From Bacillota bacterium (GTDB taxonomy: Bacteria; Bacillota; Clostridia; Christensenellales; Pumilibacteraceae): a stretch of DNA of 64,000 bases. A program made the translations under genes and the position numbers. This document shows positions 8,685 through 17,905 of this stretch, piece by piece; positions within the stretch are counted from its first letter, which is position 1, and the number at the start of each line of letters is the position of its first letter. The notes below the pieces were generated by a model. That model was given only the letters and a program-made list of their open reading frames with translations. It was not told where the DNA came from and ran no database searches. The DNA lies in contig WRLT01000002.1 in NCBI GenBank assembly GCA_009777485.1, forward strand, positions 113,968 through 177,967, in the 5' to 3' direction.

Positions 8685-9356
8685 ATGAGTGCAGAAATTT
8701 TAGTAGTAGAGGACGAACAGCGGATATCGCGGTTTTTGTCGTTAGAGTTAGAGCACGAGGGCTATAAAACCAAGTGCGTTTCGGACGGACGCGAGGCGTT
8801 AGACGAAGCACTTGCCAACGATTACGATTTAATTATCTTAGACGTAATGCTGCCTAACCTTAACGGCATAGAGGTTTTGCGCCGTTTGCGCCAAAGCAAG
8901 GATACCCCCGTAATTATTCTTACCGCACGCGACCAGGTTATGGATAAGGTGGCAGGCTTAGATTTAGGCGCAAGCGACTACATGACCAAACCCTTTGCTA
9001 TCGAAGAATTGTTAGCGCGCATCCGCGCCAACCTTAAAAAGCGGGTGGGCGCGGTAAAAGCCGAACACGTTTTCGGCGATTTGCGCGTAGATATAGATGC
9101 GCGAAAAGTTACCTTTAAAGACCAACCCGTAGAACTCACCAAAAAAGAATTTGATTTATTAGCGTATCTATTAGAAAACCGCAACATTGTAATTTCGCGC
9201 GAAAAAGTTTTAGACGTAGTTTGGGGCTTTGATTTTTACGGAAACACCAACGTAGTAGACGTTTACGTGCGTTACCTGCGCAGCAAAATAGACGACCGTT
9301 TCGGCATAAGCCTTATCGAAACGGTTCGCGGCAGCGGTTACGTGATTCGCGAATAA
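8685..9356 (+). CDS. OmpR-family response regulator, ArlR-like
   Basis: This is a two-domain transcription regulator of a two-component system. The ATG at 8685 is preferred over the one at 8646 because AAGGAG lies 8-13 nt ahead of it; this gives 223 residues. The receiver domain has the acidic pocket E9-D10, phospho-acceptor Asp53 (LIILDVMLPN) and the Lys of MTKPF. The winged-helix effector has the LTKKEFDLLAYL and VRGSGYVIRE signatures. Overall it reads like ArlR. No kinase is adjacent; the ArlS-like kinase at 24578-25795 is the obvious candidate partner. The gene follows a family C repeat, and I see no clear promoter. Confidence 0.92.
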   Translation: MSAEILVVEDEQRISRFLSLELEHEGYKTKCVSDGREALDEALANDYDLIILDVMLPNLNGIEVLRRLRQSKDTPVIILTARDQVMDKVAGLDLGASDYMTKPFAIEELLARIRANLKKRVGAVKAEHVFGDLRVDIDARKVTFKDQPVELTKKEFDLLAYLLENRNIVISREKVLDVVWGFDFYGNTNVVDVYVRYLRSKIDDRFGISLIETVRGSGYVIRE

Positions 9357-9382
9357 AAAAACTTTTAAAAATTATTTATGTA

Positions 9383-9412
9383 TTGACAAAACACGTTTGC
9401 ATATAGTATACT
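9383..9412 (+). promoter_or_regulatory. Promoter of the Big2-repeat lipoprotein
   Basis: TTGACA (9383-9388) and TATACT (9407-9412) are spaced by 18 nt. The SD AGGCGAGGAG lies before the ATG at 9446. Confidence 0.8.
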
Positions 9413-9445
9413 ATACATACGCTTTGCACAGGCGAGGAGATTTTG

Positions 9446-12400
9446 ATGAAGAAAAGCGGCATTTTTCTTATACTCATAGCTTTGCTTTTGACGTTTTGCG
9501 TCACAGCTGTTGCGTGCAGACGGAACGGCACGGTAGATAGTGTAAGCGTTGCCCAAATAACCGAAGTCCGCATGGGCACTACTCCTACACTTACCGCATC
9601 GGTTACAGGAAACGCGCGCGATAAAAGCGTTACGTGGGCGTTGTTAGACGGCGCAGAAATTATCAGCCTAACCCCAAGCGGCCAAGTTACGCCCCTTGCT
9701 TTGGGTAATGCCCGTGTACGCGCAACCTCTAACGCCGACCCTAGCAAATACGGCGAGGGCACCGTTCGGGTAGTTTCGGCGGACGGACAGCAATTTGTAG
9801 AAAGTGTAAGTATCAGCCCCTCCCCCCTTAGTTTAGTAGTAAATACTACGCATACGCTTACTGCCACTGTTGCGGGCACGGCAGAGGATAAGTCGGTGCG
9901 CTTTACCTTGCGCAGCGGTAGCGAATTTATAGAAATAGACGAAACAAGCGGAACAGTTACCGCCTTGCGCGTAACGCCCGTAGGCGTTCAAGCAGTGGTT
10001 CGCGCAACCGCCAATGCCGACACCGCCAAATATGCCGAATGCTTAGTAACGGTAACGGCGCAGTTTGTCCCCGTTGCCTCTATCGAAATACAAGGCGGCG
10101 CGGCGCGCACAGTTGAGGTAGGCGAACAAATCGGGCTTTATGCTAATGTGTTTCCTTCTACCGCTACTACCCGCGCCCTTAACTGGCAGGTGCTTGCGGG
10201 TACCGACCTTGTTTCGGTTGCGGCCGATACGGGAGTAGTTTCGGGCATTAAAATAGGGCAGGGCGCGGTAATTATCGCGCGTTCAACAGACGGAAGCAAC
10301 GTTTCCTCTAACTTAGTGGAAATTAATGTTATAGACAATTACGTACCCGTTTCGGCGGTAGTTTTTTCAGACCCCGACAACAGGCATTTTATTCGCGGCG
10401 GCGTAGGCCAAACCGCGCTTTCGGACGTACTGCGGGCGGACATTATCCCGTCATCAGCGTCCGCCAGAAACCTATACTGGACGATGCAAGGCGATTCGCA
10501 GGTTGCGTCTTTAGAAACCGATACAGGCATTGTAACGGCAGGTACGCGTTCGGGCGATGTTTCGATTCAGGCGCATGTAGACTGTGCGCGGCGCGGAACG
10601 GTTAGTTCTATACCTGTCAGAGTTTTTGTAGAGGTGGTACTAGCGGCAGAAACCGTAAGCATTATTCCTCCGCAAGGCACAACGGATAATATGGTTACGC
10701 TTGCGCCTGGTGATACACTGCAATTGCACCATCTGCTTACGCCGTTTAACGCGCCCGACGACAGCGTGCGGTTTAGTACGCTTAACAGCGCGGTGGCTAC
10801 GGTGTCGGCTACGGGGCTTGTAACGGCGCTAGCGGGCGGCTATACCGAAATTATCGTAACGGCAAACGCAAACCCCGCAGCAAGCGATTCTATCCGCATT
10901 CGGGTGCACGCAGCGGTTGCAGCCGCGCAAATCGAAATCGAAAGCGTTTCGGGCGGAACGGACGGCATAAGCCTTCAAATCGGCGTTAATCACGCACACC
11001 CGACCCAAACGCTTACCGCACAGCTGCGGGTTAAAGAAATTCTGCCTAGCGATGCCGACATCGCCCTCAACAGCGAGGTAACGTGGCACTCCTCTAACGA
11101 GGCGGTTGCAACGGTTTCCTCAAACGGGCTTGTAACGGCAGTGTCGGGCGGCACGGCACAAATTTACGCGCGCGGCGCAGACGGTAGCGCGGTTACTTCT
11201 AACGAAATACAAATTACAGTTGCGCATATAGTGCGCGTATCGGGCGTATCGGTTTCGTTAAACCGTGCGTCCGTAGCGGTAGGGGACGAGGCGGTATTAT
11301 CGGCGGTAATCAATCCGTTCGGCGCGTCCGAACAAGGCTATATTTGGACGGTTTTATCAGGCGGGCAGCGCATAAGCATTACCGCCGATACAGACGACGC
11401 ACCGTTTACCTTTACAGCCGCAGAGGTAGGCACGGTTACCGTTCGGCTTACCTCAAAAGACCGCACCGCCGCCAACGCAGAAATTACCGCGCTGTTTACC
11501 TTTACCATAGAAGCCGCCGCCGAAGAAGACGCCTCCGCAATTTGGCTAGAAAGCGGCGACGGACGCGTAACGCAAAGCACGGAAAGCTTAACGCTTACTT
11601 TGGGCGAACAGCTTAATTTAACGCCGCGCACAACCCCCGCCCTAACGTATGGCGTTATCCGCTATCATTCCTCTAACCCCGACGTAGCCGCTTTTAACGA
11701 CGGCAGATTAACGGCGGCGGGCATAGGTGTTTCTGGCCCCGCAACGGCAGTAATCACGGTATTTATATCGCTTTACGGCGGCACAGAATTATCGGGCACG
11801 CCTATCACCGTAACAGTGAACCCCATATTTGTTTCGTCCATTACCGTAACGCCTGCATCCAGCATAGCATCGCGCATTATTTTAATCGCCAACGGACGCG
11901 ACGCCCGCACACAGCAAGCCTTAACCGCCGCAATTAACGCAGACGCTACGATTAAAACCCTTTTGTGGGAAATTACCTCCGACGGCGCAAACGCGGTTTC
12001 GTTAAACCAAAACGGAGTAGTTACCGTTAATTCGGGCTTAAACGCAGGCAACTACGCCGTAAGTATACGGGTGTCGGCTACGGACGGCAGCGGCGTAACC
12101 GCGATGGTTTATGTTCGGGTGCAGGTGTATACGTTAGTAGAAACAATCACTCTTTCCGATGCAAACGGAGATTTGGGCGCAAGCTTAGAACTAAATTTTG
12201 CCTCTAACGCGCCGCGCCCCACCGTACAGCTTTATAGCCGCCTAACGCCCACTAGCCCCGCGCCCGATATCGCCACGCTTATTTGGCGCACGTCCGACGC
12301 GGCAGTCTTTACCGTAAGCAGCAACGGCGTTATCACCGTAGTAGACGCGGGCACGGCTTTATTAACCGTAACGGCCGTTGACCGCGCCGAAGGCGAAAAC

Positions 12401-15019
12401 GCGTTTGCAACCTTAGTTATCAACGTAACCCAAACCGTTACCGTGTGGGCGTTAACTATCCAAAATCCCGCCGTCAGCCTTTTCGTGGGCGATATCGAAG
12501 TAGGCGAGGACGAAGAAGAATTAAGCGTATTTATTACGCCCTTTGCCCCTGCCGACCCGCGTGTAGAGTGGACAATTCTGCAAGCAAACGGCCAACCCTT
12601 TGCACAAGGCGCAGAAATCGCAGAAATTGAATTGCGCGGCGATAAGGTTTATGTACGCGCACTGCGCGGCGGTGCGGGGCTTATCCGCGTAACCGCGTTA
12701 GACGGCGGCGGCGCGGTTGACGAAATTGCGCTAAGCGTTACGCAAGTTACGCTGATTAGCCAAATAACCCCTGCAAAGCCCGAAATATCCTTACAGCTTA
12801 ACGGCGATAATCCGCACACGTTTGAGATTATTGTGTGGACGGTAAATGCGGGTGCGGACGCGTCTAAGGTAGAGTTTACATCCGATAACCCCTCTGTGGT
12901 AGAGGTTTCTGCCGCATTGGGCGTGGTAAGCGCGGTAAGCAGCGGCACGGCAATCATTACCATTACCGCAACCGACCGTGTTACAGGTACACCCGTAACG
13001 GCGACGGTTACGGTGCATGTTTTAGTGCTTGCTAATCGGGTGGCAATCGTACCGCAAGGCCCCATATCCTTAATTATCGGCGGACAAGAAACCCAAAGCC
13101 TTTCCGCGCAAGCCTACGCGGGGCAAGTCTTAGCCTCTAACAGCGCAGTAAGCTTTAGTATAGTAAGCGGAACTTCGGCAACGGTATCGCAAGACGGATT
13201 AGTTATGGCGGTAGCAAACGGCACAACGGTAATCCGCGCAACGGCGTTAGACGGCAGCGGCGTATTTGCCGACATTACCATAAACGTTACCACCGCAACG
13301 GGCGGCATAATTTTGCGCTTTCCGCCCGACAGCAATAATAAAGGCGGCGAGAACAACCCCGTATATATCAACGACGCCAACAAAACCGCGCAAATTCAGC
13401 TTAACGGACATTCGCAAGGCTTAGCGGACGTTTCGTGGACGTATGAAAAATCCGACGGCGCGGGCGGTTGGATATCGGTTGACATCGGGCAAGTCGGAAG
13501 CGACTTTATGTTTAACGAGGCAACCCTGGTGTTTACCGCTGTTTATAACGGCGTATACAGGCTAACCGCAACGGCGCAATTCGGCGGCGCAACCGACAGC
13601 ATTATTGTACACGTTTCTACCCGCGTAACCGCCCTTACAGTTACGGGCGGCAACAATTTAACGGGCACAAACCTTACCGTAGAGGCAGGCAGGAGCGTTA
13701 CGCTAAGCGCGGTAGTGGCACCCAATACGGGCGCGGCTACGGGCGTAAGCCAAGCAGTTACGTGGCAGACAGTATCGGGCGCGCCGCAATTTTTCACCCT
13801 AAACGAAATAGGCAGAGTTGCGGGCATAGCGGTTGGCACGGGTTCGTTGCGCGTTACCTCCGTTCAAGACACATCTTTTAGCGTTACGATTTCGGTTACG
13901 GTTATCCCTATGGTAGGGCCGCCGCCTGTAGACCCGCCGCCGAACGCGGTACACGTAGGCACATGGGAGGATTTCCTGCGCGAGGTAAAAATAGACCAAT
14001 CGATTTATTTAACCGACGACATCACCATGCCCGCCGATGCGGCGGTGTGGACTTCTTCCACTACGCTTAGCGGCGGCAGAATTTTCGAGGGCAATCACCG
14101 AAAACTAATCAATTTCCGCCTAGACGGCGGTACGAATGATAACGGGCTTTACCGTACCGTCGGTAGCGGCGGAAAACAAGCCGCAAATATTGCCAGGGTG
14201 CAAAACCTAACCTTTGTTACTCCTACCGTAACAGCGGGCGGAGGCAATCGAGTAGGGCTTGTTGCAGGCGATTTGCCCAACAATCAGCGGTTGGCATGGA
14301 TTAGAAACGTGCATATAGAGGGCGGCGTATTTCACCTAAGCGATGGCGAACACAACGGCGGCTTTATAGGCAGGCTTAACAACCGCGCCGAAGCGGTAAT
14401 AGACGACTCCTCCATTAAAGGAACGGTTTTTCAAGCATCGGGAGGCGGACGTGCAGGCGGCATGGTAGGCAGCTTAACCGATGCGGGAATGTTGTGGTCA
14501 AGTAACTGCATAATAGATATAACCGTTAATTACACCAACAGCAACCTTCACCGTTTCGGAGGGGCTGTCGGCGTGCTAGGCGGCGATAGAATAATCGTAG
14601 AATTCGAAAACCTTGACGCTAAGGTTGCGTTTACGGGCAGCCAAGCAGGCGATATGACGGGCGGCTTATTCGGGTCAATCAGCCATAACTTTACCGGCAC
14701 GGACGGTGCGGTAATGCAGCAAAGCGCGCTAGATATTATACGCCCCGGTCAAACCCGAAACCAAAATTCAAGGCTTACAGTGCAGGCGTATATCGACATT
14801 ACAGCAACAGGCAATAGCTTTAACCGCGACAATGCGGGCGGATTTTTAGGAAACAGAGAAAATTCCAATAGCGGCACAGCAAGCGTAGTTACGCTTACGG
14901 GCGCTGTATATATGCAGCGGCAAGCACAATTCCTATTAGGCGGCGGTTCTGCACTAAACACCTGGACGGGCATAACCTTTAACACAAGCGGCGTTACATG
15001 GGCGGCCGCGCGGCCTTAA
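9446..15019 (+). CDS. Very large Big2-repeat surface lipoprotein
   Basis: The 1857-residue protein begins with a signal peptide (MKKSGIFLILIALLLTFCVT) and a probable lipid-attachment Cys in TAVACRR. About fifteen bacterial Ig-like (Big2) domains of 85-100 residues follow up to roughly residue 1480, each with the typical SSN-AVATVS-NGLVTAVSGGTA-I-A core. A Pro-rich linker (VGPPPVDPPPN) leads to a 370-residue C-terminal region with GLUG-like repeats (GGFIGRLNN, GGMVGSLTD), probably a beta-helix. Such proteins are cell-surface adhesins or scaffold-binding proteins; the ligand is unknown. The ATG at 9446 is used because of SD spacing; a TTG sits 3 nt upstream. The gene is monocistronic with its own promoter and terminator. 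Confidence 0.9.
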   Translation: MKKSGIFLILIALLLTFCVTAVACRRNGTVDSVSVAQITEVRMGTTPTLTASVTGNARDKSVTWALLDGAEIISLTPSGQVTPLALGNARVRATSNADPSKYGEGTVRVVSADGQQFVESVSISPSPLSLVVNTTHTLTATVAGTAEDKSVRFTLRSGSEFIEIDETSGTVTALRVTPVGVQAVVRATANADTAKYAECLVTVTAQFVPVASIEIQGGAARTVEVGEQIGLYANVFPSTATTRALNWQVLAGTDLVSVAADTGVVSGIKIGQGAVIIARSTDGSNVSSNLVEINVIDNYVPVSAVVFSDPDNRHFIRGGVGQTALSDVLRADIIPSSASARNLYWTMQGDSQVASLETDTGIVTAGTRSGDVSIQAHVDCARRGTVSSIPVRVFVEVVLAAETVSIIPPQGTTDNMVTLAPGDTLQLHHLLTPFNAPDDSVRFSTLNSAVATVSATGLVTALAGGYTEIIVTANANPAASDSIRIRVHAAVAAAQIEIESVSGGTDGISLQIGVNHAHPTQTLTAQLRVKEILPSDADIALNSEVTWHSSNEAVATVSSNGLVTAVSGGTAQIYARGADGSAVTSNEIQITVAHIVRVSGVSVSLNRASVAVGDEAVLSAVINPFGASEQGYIWTVLSGGQRISITADTDDAPFTFTAAEVGTVTVRLTSKDRTAANAEITALFTFTIEAAAEEDASAIWLESGDGRVTQSTESLTLTLGEQLNLTPRTTPALTYGVIRYHSSNPDVAAFNDGRLTAAGIGVSGPATAVITVFISLYGGTELSGTPITVTVNPIFVSSITVTPASSIASRIILIANGRDARTQQALTAAINADATIKTLLWEITSDGANAVSLNQNGVVTVNSGLNAGNYAVSIRVSATDGSGVTAMVYVRVQVYTLVETITLSDANGDLGASLELNFASNAPRPTVQLYSRLTPTSPAPDIATLIWRTSDAAVFTVSSNGVITVVDAGTALLTVTAVDRAEGENAFATLVINVTQTVTVWALTIQNPAVSLFVGDIEVGEDEEELSVFITPFAPADPRVEWTILQANGQPFAQGAEIAEIELRGDKVYVRALRGGAGLIRVTALDGGGAVDEIALSVTQVTLISQITPAKPEISLQLNGDNPHTFEIIVWTVNAGADASKVEFTSDNPSVVEVSAALGVVSAVSSGTAIITITATDRVTGTPVTATVTVHVLVLANRVAIVPQGPISLIIGGQETQSLSAQAYAGQVLASNSAVSFSIVSGTSATVSQDGLVMAVANGTTVIRATALDGSGVFADITINVTTATGGIILRFPPDSNNKGGENNPVYINDANKTAQIQLNGHSQGLADVSWTYEKSDGAGGWISVDIGQVGSDFMFNEATLVFTAVYNGVYRLTATAQFGGATDSIIVHVSTRVTALTVTGGNNLTGTNLTVEAGRSVTLSAVVAPNTGAATGVSQAVTWQTVSGAPQFFTLNEIGRVAGIAVGTGSLRVTSVQDTSFSVTISVTVIPMVGPPPVDPPPNAVHVGTWEDFLREVKIDQSIYLTDDITMPADAAVWTSSTTLSGGRIFEGNHRKLINFRLDGGTNDNGLYRTVGSGGKQAANIARVQNLTFVTPTVTAGGGNRVGLVAGDLPNNQRLAWIRNVHIEGGVFHLSDGEHNGGFIGRLNNRAEAVIDDSSIKGTVFQASGGGRAGGMVGSLTDAGMLWSSNCIIDITVNYTNSNLHRFGGAVGVLGGDRIIVEFENLDAKVAFTGSQAGDMTGGLFGSISHNFTGTDGAVMQQSALDIIRPGQTRNQNSRLTVQAYIDITATGNSFNRDNAGGFLGNRENSNSGTASVVTLTGAVYMQRQAQFLLGGGSALNTWTGITFNTSGVTWAAARP

Positions 15020-15027
15020 ATAAAAAC

Positions 15028-15066
15028 AAAACGGACAGCCTTACATCATTCAGACTGTCCGTTTTT
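15028..15066 (+). terminator. Intrinsic terminator of the Big2 gene
   Basis: The stem AAAACGGACAG / CTGTCCGTTTT is closed by a 16-nt loop and followed by a T-run. It probably also serves the convergent small membrane-protein gene. Confidence 0.85.
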
Positions 15067-15087
15067 AATTATTTAATTAAGTGTTTT

Positions 15088-15390
15088 TTAGGTTGCCCAC
15101 GAAGGCAGCGCGCCCGGCAAAAACATAAACGATATTACCAAAACCAATAAGCCGATAAAAATAAACGTTAATGTCCAGCTTTTTTTAAGCGCGAACCGCA
15201 GCCCGAACAAGCCGATTACCGCGATAATAGCCACTTCGCGCACTAAGGCTACGGTTTGAATTGCCTTAGCGGGCAAAAACGGAAACCGCGCATGCACGTA
15301 CATAAACAAAATAATGATTAGCGTTATAAAAGCAAGGATTTCTCCTATAATGCCGATAACAACGCCTATACCTCTTCTTGCAACAACCAT
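15088..15390 (-). CDS. Small membrane protein of unknown function
   Basis: The ATG at 15390 (MVVARRGIG) is favoured by the SD-like AGAGGAAGG just upstream; a longer frame starting at 15477 has no SD. The product is 100 residues with three hydrophobic helices (about 8-32, 44-66 and 73-96) separated by short basic loops (FALKKSW), and a C-terminal FLPGALPSWAT. I recognise no family. It is convergent with the Big2 gene and divergent from the cyclophilin gene. Confidence 0.65.
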   Translation of the reverse strand: MVVARRGIGVVIGIIGEILAFITLIIILFMYVHARFPFLPAKAIQTVALVREVAIIAVIGLFGLRFALKKSWTLTFIFIGLLVLVISFMFLPGALPSWAT

Positions 15391-15513
15391 TTGCACCTTC
15401 CTCTGCTTGCGTCCAAGCATGGTTATATATAATAATATCATAGCACAACTATTATTAAAAGTCCAAAAAAAAAGCATTATAATTCAATTAAAATTTTTGT
15501 TTAGTTAAACAGC

Positions 15514-15543
15514 TTTACAAACGCGCCGAACTTTTGGTATACT
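15514..15543 (+). promoter_or_regulatory. Promoter of the cyclophilin gene
   Basis: TTTACA (15514-15519) and TATACT (15538-15543) are spaced by 18 nt, with the SD TTAGGAG before the ATG at 15584. Confidence 0.75.
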
Positions 15544-15583
15544 GTTACCAAAAGATAAAAAATTTTTAGGAGAAAGAAAAACC

Positions 15584-16099
15584 ATGCAAAACACCCTTAA
15601 AGCAGAAATCATCTTAACCGACGGCCGCCGAATGTCGGTAGACCTCTACCCCGATATCGCGCCCTTATCGGTTGAAAACTTTGTGTCCTTAGCCAAAGAA
15701 GGCTTTTACGACGGCCTATGCTTTCACCGCGTAATCCCCAACTTTATGGTGCAGGGCGGCGGCTTTTTGGCAAAGGGCGGAAAGCTTGCCGAAAAAAAAT
15801 CCGCCAAAAGCATAAAAGGCGAATTTCTCTCTAACGGCGTACAAAACCCCTTGCGCCACGAAAAAGGCGTTATTTCTATGGCGCGCACCTCTGTTAAAGA
15901 CAGCGCAACCAGCCAATTTTTTATCTGCGTAGCCGCTGTTCCGTACCTAGACGGCGAATACGCGGCTTTCGGAAAAGCGTCCGATGCGCAAAGCATAGCC
16001 GTAGCCGAACAAATCAGCCGCGTCCCCACCAAGCGGTGGCAGCATTACGACGACGTCCCCGTAGACGCGATTGAAATTCAAACTATTAAAATTATATAG
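15584..16099 (+). CDS. Peptidyl-prolyl cis-trans isomerase, cyclophilin type
   Basis: This 171-residue protein speeds cis-trans isomerisation of X-Pro bonds during folding. The cyclophilin core is clear: SVENFVSLAKEGFYDGLCFHRVIPNFMVQGG carries the catalytic Arg in FHRV, followed by GVISMAR, SQFFICV and a C-terminal AFGK segment. There is no signal peptide, so it is cytoplasmic. The Trp that binds cyclosporin in human cyclophilin A is replaced in AAVPYLDGEYAAFG, as in many bacterial cyclophilins. The gene has its own promoter and SD and is convergent with spmAB. Confidence 0.95.
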   Translation: MQNTLKAEIILTDGRRMSVDLYPDIAPLSVENFVSLAKEGFYDGLCFHRVIPNFMVQGGGFLAKGGKLAEKKSAKSIKGEFLSNGVQNPLRHEKGVISMARTSVKDSATSQFFICVAAVPYLDGEYAAFGKASDAQSIAVAEQISRVPTKRWQHYDDVPVDAIEIQTIKII

Positions 16100-16121
16100 C
16101 GGTTTTTAATTTGAAACGCGT

Positions 16122-16637
16122 TTAAAAAAAGCGCAAGCAAAAACAGCCTACCACACACCCGATAAAAGTAGACAGTAGGGCAAACGGAATAGCAGGGCCT
16201 AGTTTTTTAATGTTGGTTTGCGAAAAATAAATGGTAGAAATGTAAAACACCGTTTCGCTGGAACCGTACACCACCGACGCGCTGCGCCCGATGTAGGTAT
16301 CCGCGCCGTAAGTTGCGTAGATGTTTTCTAACACGCCCAGCGCGCCTGCGCCCGAAAGCGGACGTATCAGCATAAGTTCGGCCAACTCTTTGGGTATGCC
16401 GAAAATGCGCATCGCGGGCGAGATAAAATCTGCCACTACGCCTGCCGCGCCGCTCCTTCTAAAAACCTCCACCGCCAGCATAATGGTAATTAGGTACGGA
16501 AACGCGCCCACAATTAAATCAATAGCCGAACGCGAACCGTCTATAAAGGCGTTGTACGCGTTCTTTTTTTTAACCATCGATGCGATTAGCACGGTTAAAA
16601 ATATTACGGGAATTATGTACGAGGAGATTACTGTCAT
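16122..16637 (-). CDS. spmB: Spore maturation protein B
   Basis: This 171-residue integral membrane protein with a nucleoside-recognition (Gate) domain is needed with SpmA for proper dehydration of the spore core in Bacillus. It has four to five hydrophobic segments, and the conserved stretches AFPYLITIMLAVEVFRRSG, LIRPLSGAGALG and YGSSETVFYISTIYF are typical of SpmB. It starts 11 nt downstream of spmA in the same operon. Together with spoVT it indicates a sporulating lineage, although Gate-domain pairs also occur in some non-spore-formers. Confidence 0.92.
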   Translation of the reverse strand: MTVISSYIIPVIFLTVLIASMVKKKNAYNAFIDGSRSAIDLIVGAFPYLITIMLAVEVFRRSGAAGVVADFISPAMRIFGIPKELAELMLIRPLSGAGALGVLENIYATYGADTYIGRSASVVYGSSETVFYISTIYFSQTNIKKLGPAIPFALLSTFIGCVVGCFCLRFF

Positions 16638-16648
16638 TATGTTTGTTT

Positions 16649-17260
16649 TTAGGTTCTTTGCAGCGGCAGCTTAGCATTTTTAGCGGCGTTTTTCTTTTCG
16701 CGCTTTTTACGGAAAAAGGCGTATATTTTAACCAACGCAACCCCCACAATCGTAGAAACAACCGTTGCAATAATGCCCGCGCCCATAAAATCGGCGGGGT
16801 TTTGCGACCCGTGCGTAGCGCGCAAGCCGATTACGGTACTAGGCAAAAATTGCAAACTGGTAGACGATATAACCACCAACATTATCATATTGATAGTAGC
16901 GCGCCCCGATTTATCGTCCATGCTTTTAACCGCCTTAATCGCCATAGGCGTGGCGGCGTTGCCTAAGCCTAACATATTTGCACTCATATTCATGGTGATA
17001 AATTTATTGCTGTCCTCACTTGCAGAAGGAAACAAAAAGCGCACCAGCGGCTTTAACACTTTGGCAAGCTTTGCCGCGATTCCCGTTTTTTCCAACAGCG
17101 ATAAAAAGCCCATCCAAAGCGCGTACAGCGCAGCCAAACGGATACACAGCGCAACCGCGTCGTGGCTGCCCTTAACCATCGCGTCCAACGCCGCGCTAGG
17201 CTGAATAAACAAAAGGGTAGTTAAGCCCGCAATTAAAATTATCGGCCAAATTTTATTCAT
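16649..17260 (-). CDS. spmA: Spore maturation protein A
   Basis: This is the Gate-domain membrane protein that acts with SpmB. The ATG at 17260 (MNKIWPIILIAG) matches the usual SpmA N-terminus and gives 203 residues. Longer forms that begin further upstream would translate the family C repeat (Arg/Gly-rich MRGGRVSGRGGKKR) and are rejected. The motifs MNMSANMLGLGNAATPMAIKA and SLQFLPSTVIGLRA are diagnostic. The basic tail (FFRKKREKKNAAKNAK) is unusual in length. It is the first gene of the spmAB operon. I see no clear sigma-A promoter, and a sporulation sigma factor is likely but not shown. Confidence 0.9.
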   Translation of the reverse strand: MNKIWPIILIAGLTTLLFIQPSAALDAMVKGSHDAVALCIRLAALYALWMGFLSLLEKTGIAAKLAKVLKPLVRFLFPSASEDSNKFITMNMSANMLGLGNAATPMAIKAVKSMDDKSGRATINMIMLVVISSTSLQFLPSTVIGLRATHGSQNPADFMGAGIIATVVSTIVGVALVKIYAFFRKKREKKNAAKNAKLPLQRT

Positions 17261-17294
17261 TGCCGTATTATGTATATTCAACCACCACATAAAG

Positions 17295-17545
17295 TAGGAC
17301 AAACGTTTCTTTCCACCCCGTCCGCTAACGCGTCCACCCCTCAAGAGGGGAATTTTTCTGCGGTTATTTAATTAGCCTCATTCTTTGTTGTTAAAGTATA
17401 GCCGTTAAAAAATTCCCCTCCGTGAAATATTAAGGAAATTAACCGTTAAAAAATTCCCCTCTTTGAGGGGTGGCAACGAAGTTGACGGGGTGGAAAGAAA
17501 AGCCTATCCCCCCATTCAGACGGGACAAAAAAAAGAACCCCAACC
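17295..17545. repeat. Mosaic of family C repeats
   Basis: Three partial family C units are stacked here: CCACCCCGTCCGCTAACGCG...AAGAGGGGAATTT (inverted), a short TTAAAAAATTCCCCTCC unit, and a direct unit CCCCTCTTTGAGGGGTGGC...GACGGGGTGGAAAGAAA. The stretch separates spmA from the thioredoxin gene and contains no credible gene. Confidence 0.7.
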
Positions 17546-17556
17546 AAAATTCCCCA

Positions 17557-17868
17557 TTACAAATCCGTCATTTTTTTAAGCGCGTCTAAGCTTTGCACGC
17601 CCGCCGCCTTATTAACTACTTGTCCGTTTTTAACCGTAAACAGCGCGGGTACGCCGCGCACAGCAAACGTAACCGCCGCCGCTTCGCTTAAATCGGTGTT
17701 AATTTTACATACCTTAATATCCGCGTTTTCGGCGGCAAATTGTTCTAAAATCGGTGCTTGCGCACGGCAAGGGCCGCACCACGGCGCGCTAAAAACTGCC
17801 AAAACCGTTTGGTGGTTTTCCTGCATAACCTCTTTTTCAAACGTATGATCCGTAATTTCATGTACCAT
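17557..17868 (-). CDS. Thioredoxin
   Basis: This 103-residue disulphide reductase of the thioredoxin fold carries the redox motif WCGPC in FSAPWCGPCRAQAP (Cys residues near 31 and 34) and the cis-Pro loop GVPALF. There is no signal peptide, so it is cytoplasmic. The start ATG has no Shine-Dalgarno. Instead a TATACT box ends 6 nt before it, so the mRNA would begin at or next to the AUG. It lies 28 nt downstream of hicB, but its promoter inside the hicB 3' end suggests separate expression. Confidence 0.93.
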   Translation of the reverse strand: MVHEITDHTFEKEVMQENHQTVLAVFSAPWCGPCRAQAPILEQFAAENADIKVCKINTDLSEAAAVTFAVRGVPALFTVKNGQVVNKAAGVQSLDALKKMTDL

Positions 17869-17874
17869 AAAGCT

Positions 17875-17905
17875 AGTATACCCTTATCAGAAAAAATTAT
17901 TGCAA
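17875..17905 (-). promoter_or_regulatory. Promoter of the thioredoxin gene, leaderless type
   Basis: On the minus strand TTGCAA (17905-17900) and TATACT (17880-17875) are spaced by 19 nt. Only 6 nt separate the -10 box from the ATG. Confidence 0.5.

Noticed and set aside
9376..15000. Many minus-strand and frame-shifted open frames across the Big2 gene
   Set aside because: They are shadows of a GC-rich repetitive coding sequence with Arg-rich or Thr/Val-rich nonsense products and no SD.
17261..17344. N-terminal extension of SpmA (MRGGRVSGRGG and on)
   Set aside because: It is translation of a family C repeat; the usual SpmA N-terminus starts at 17260.
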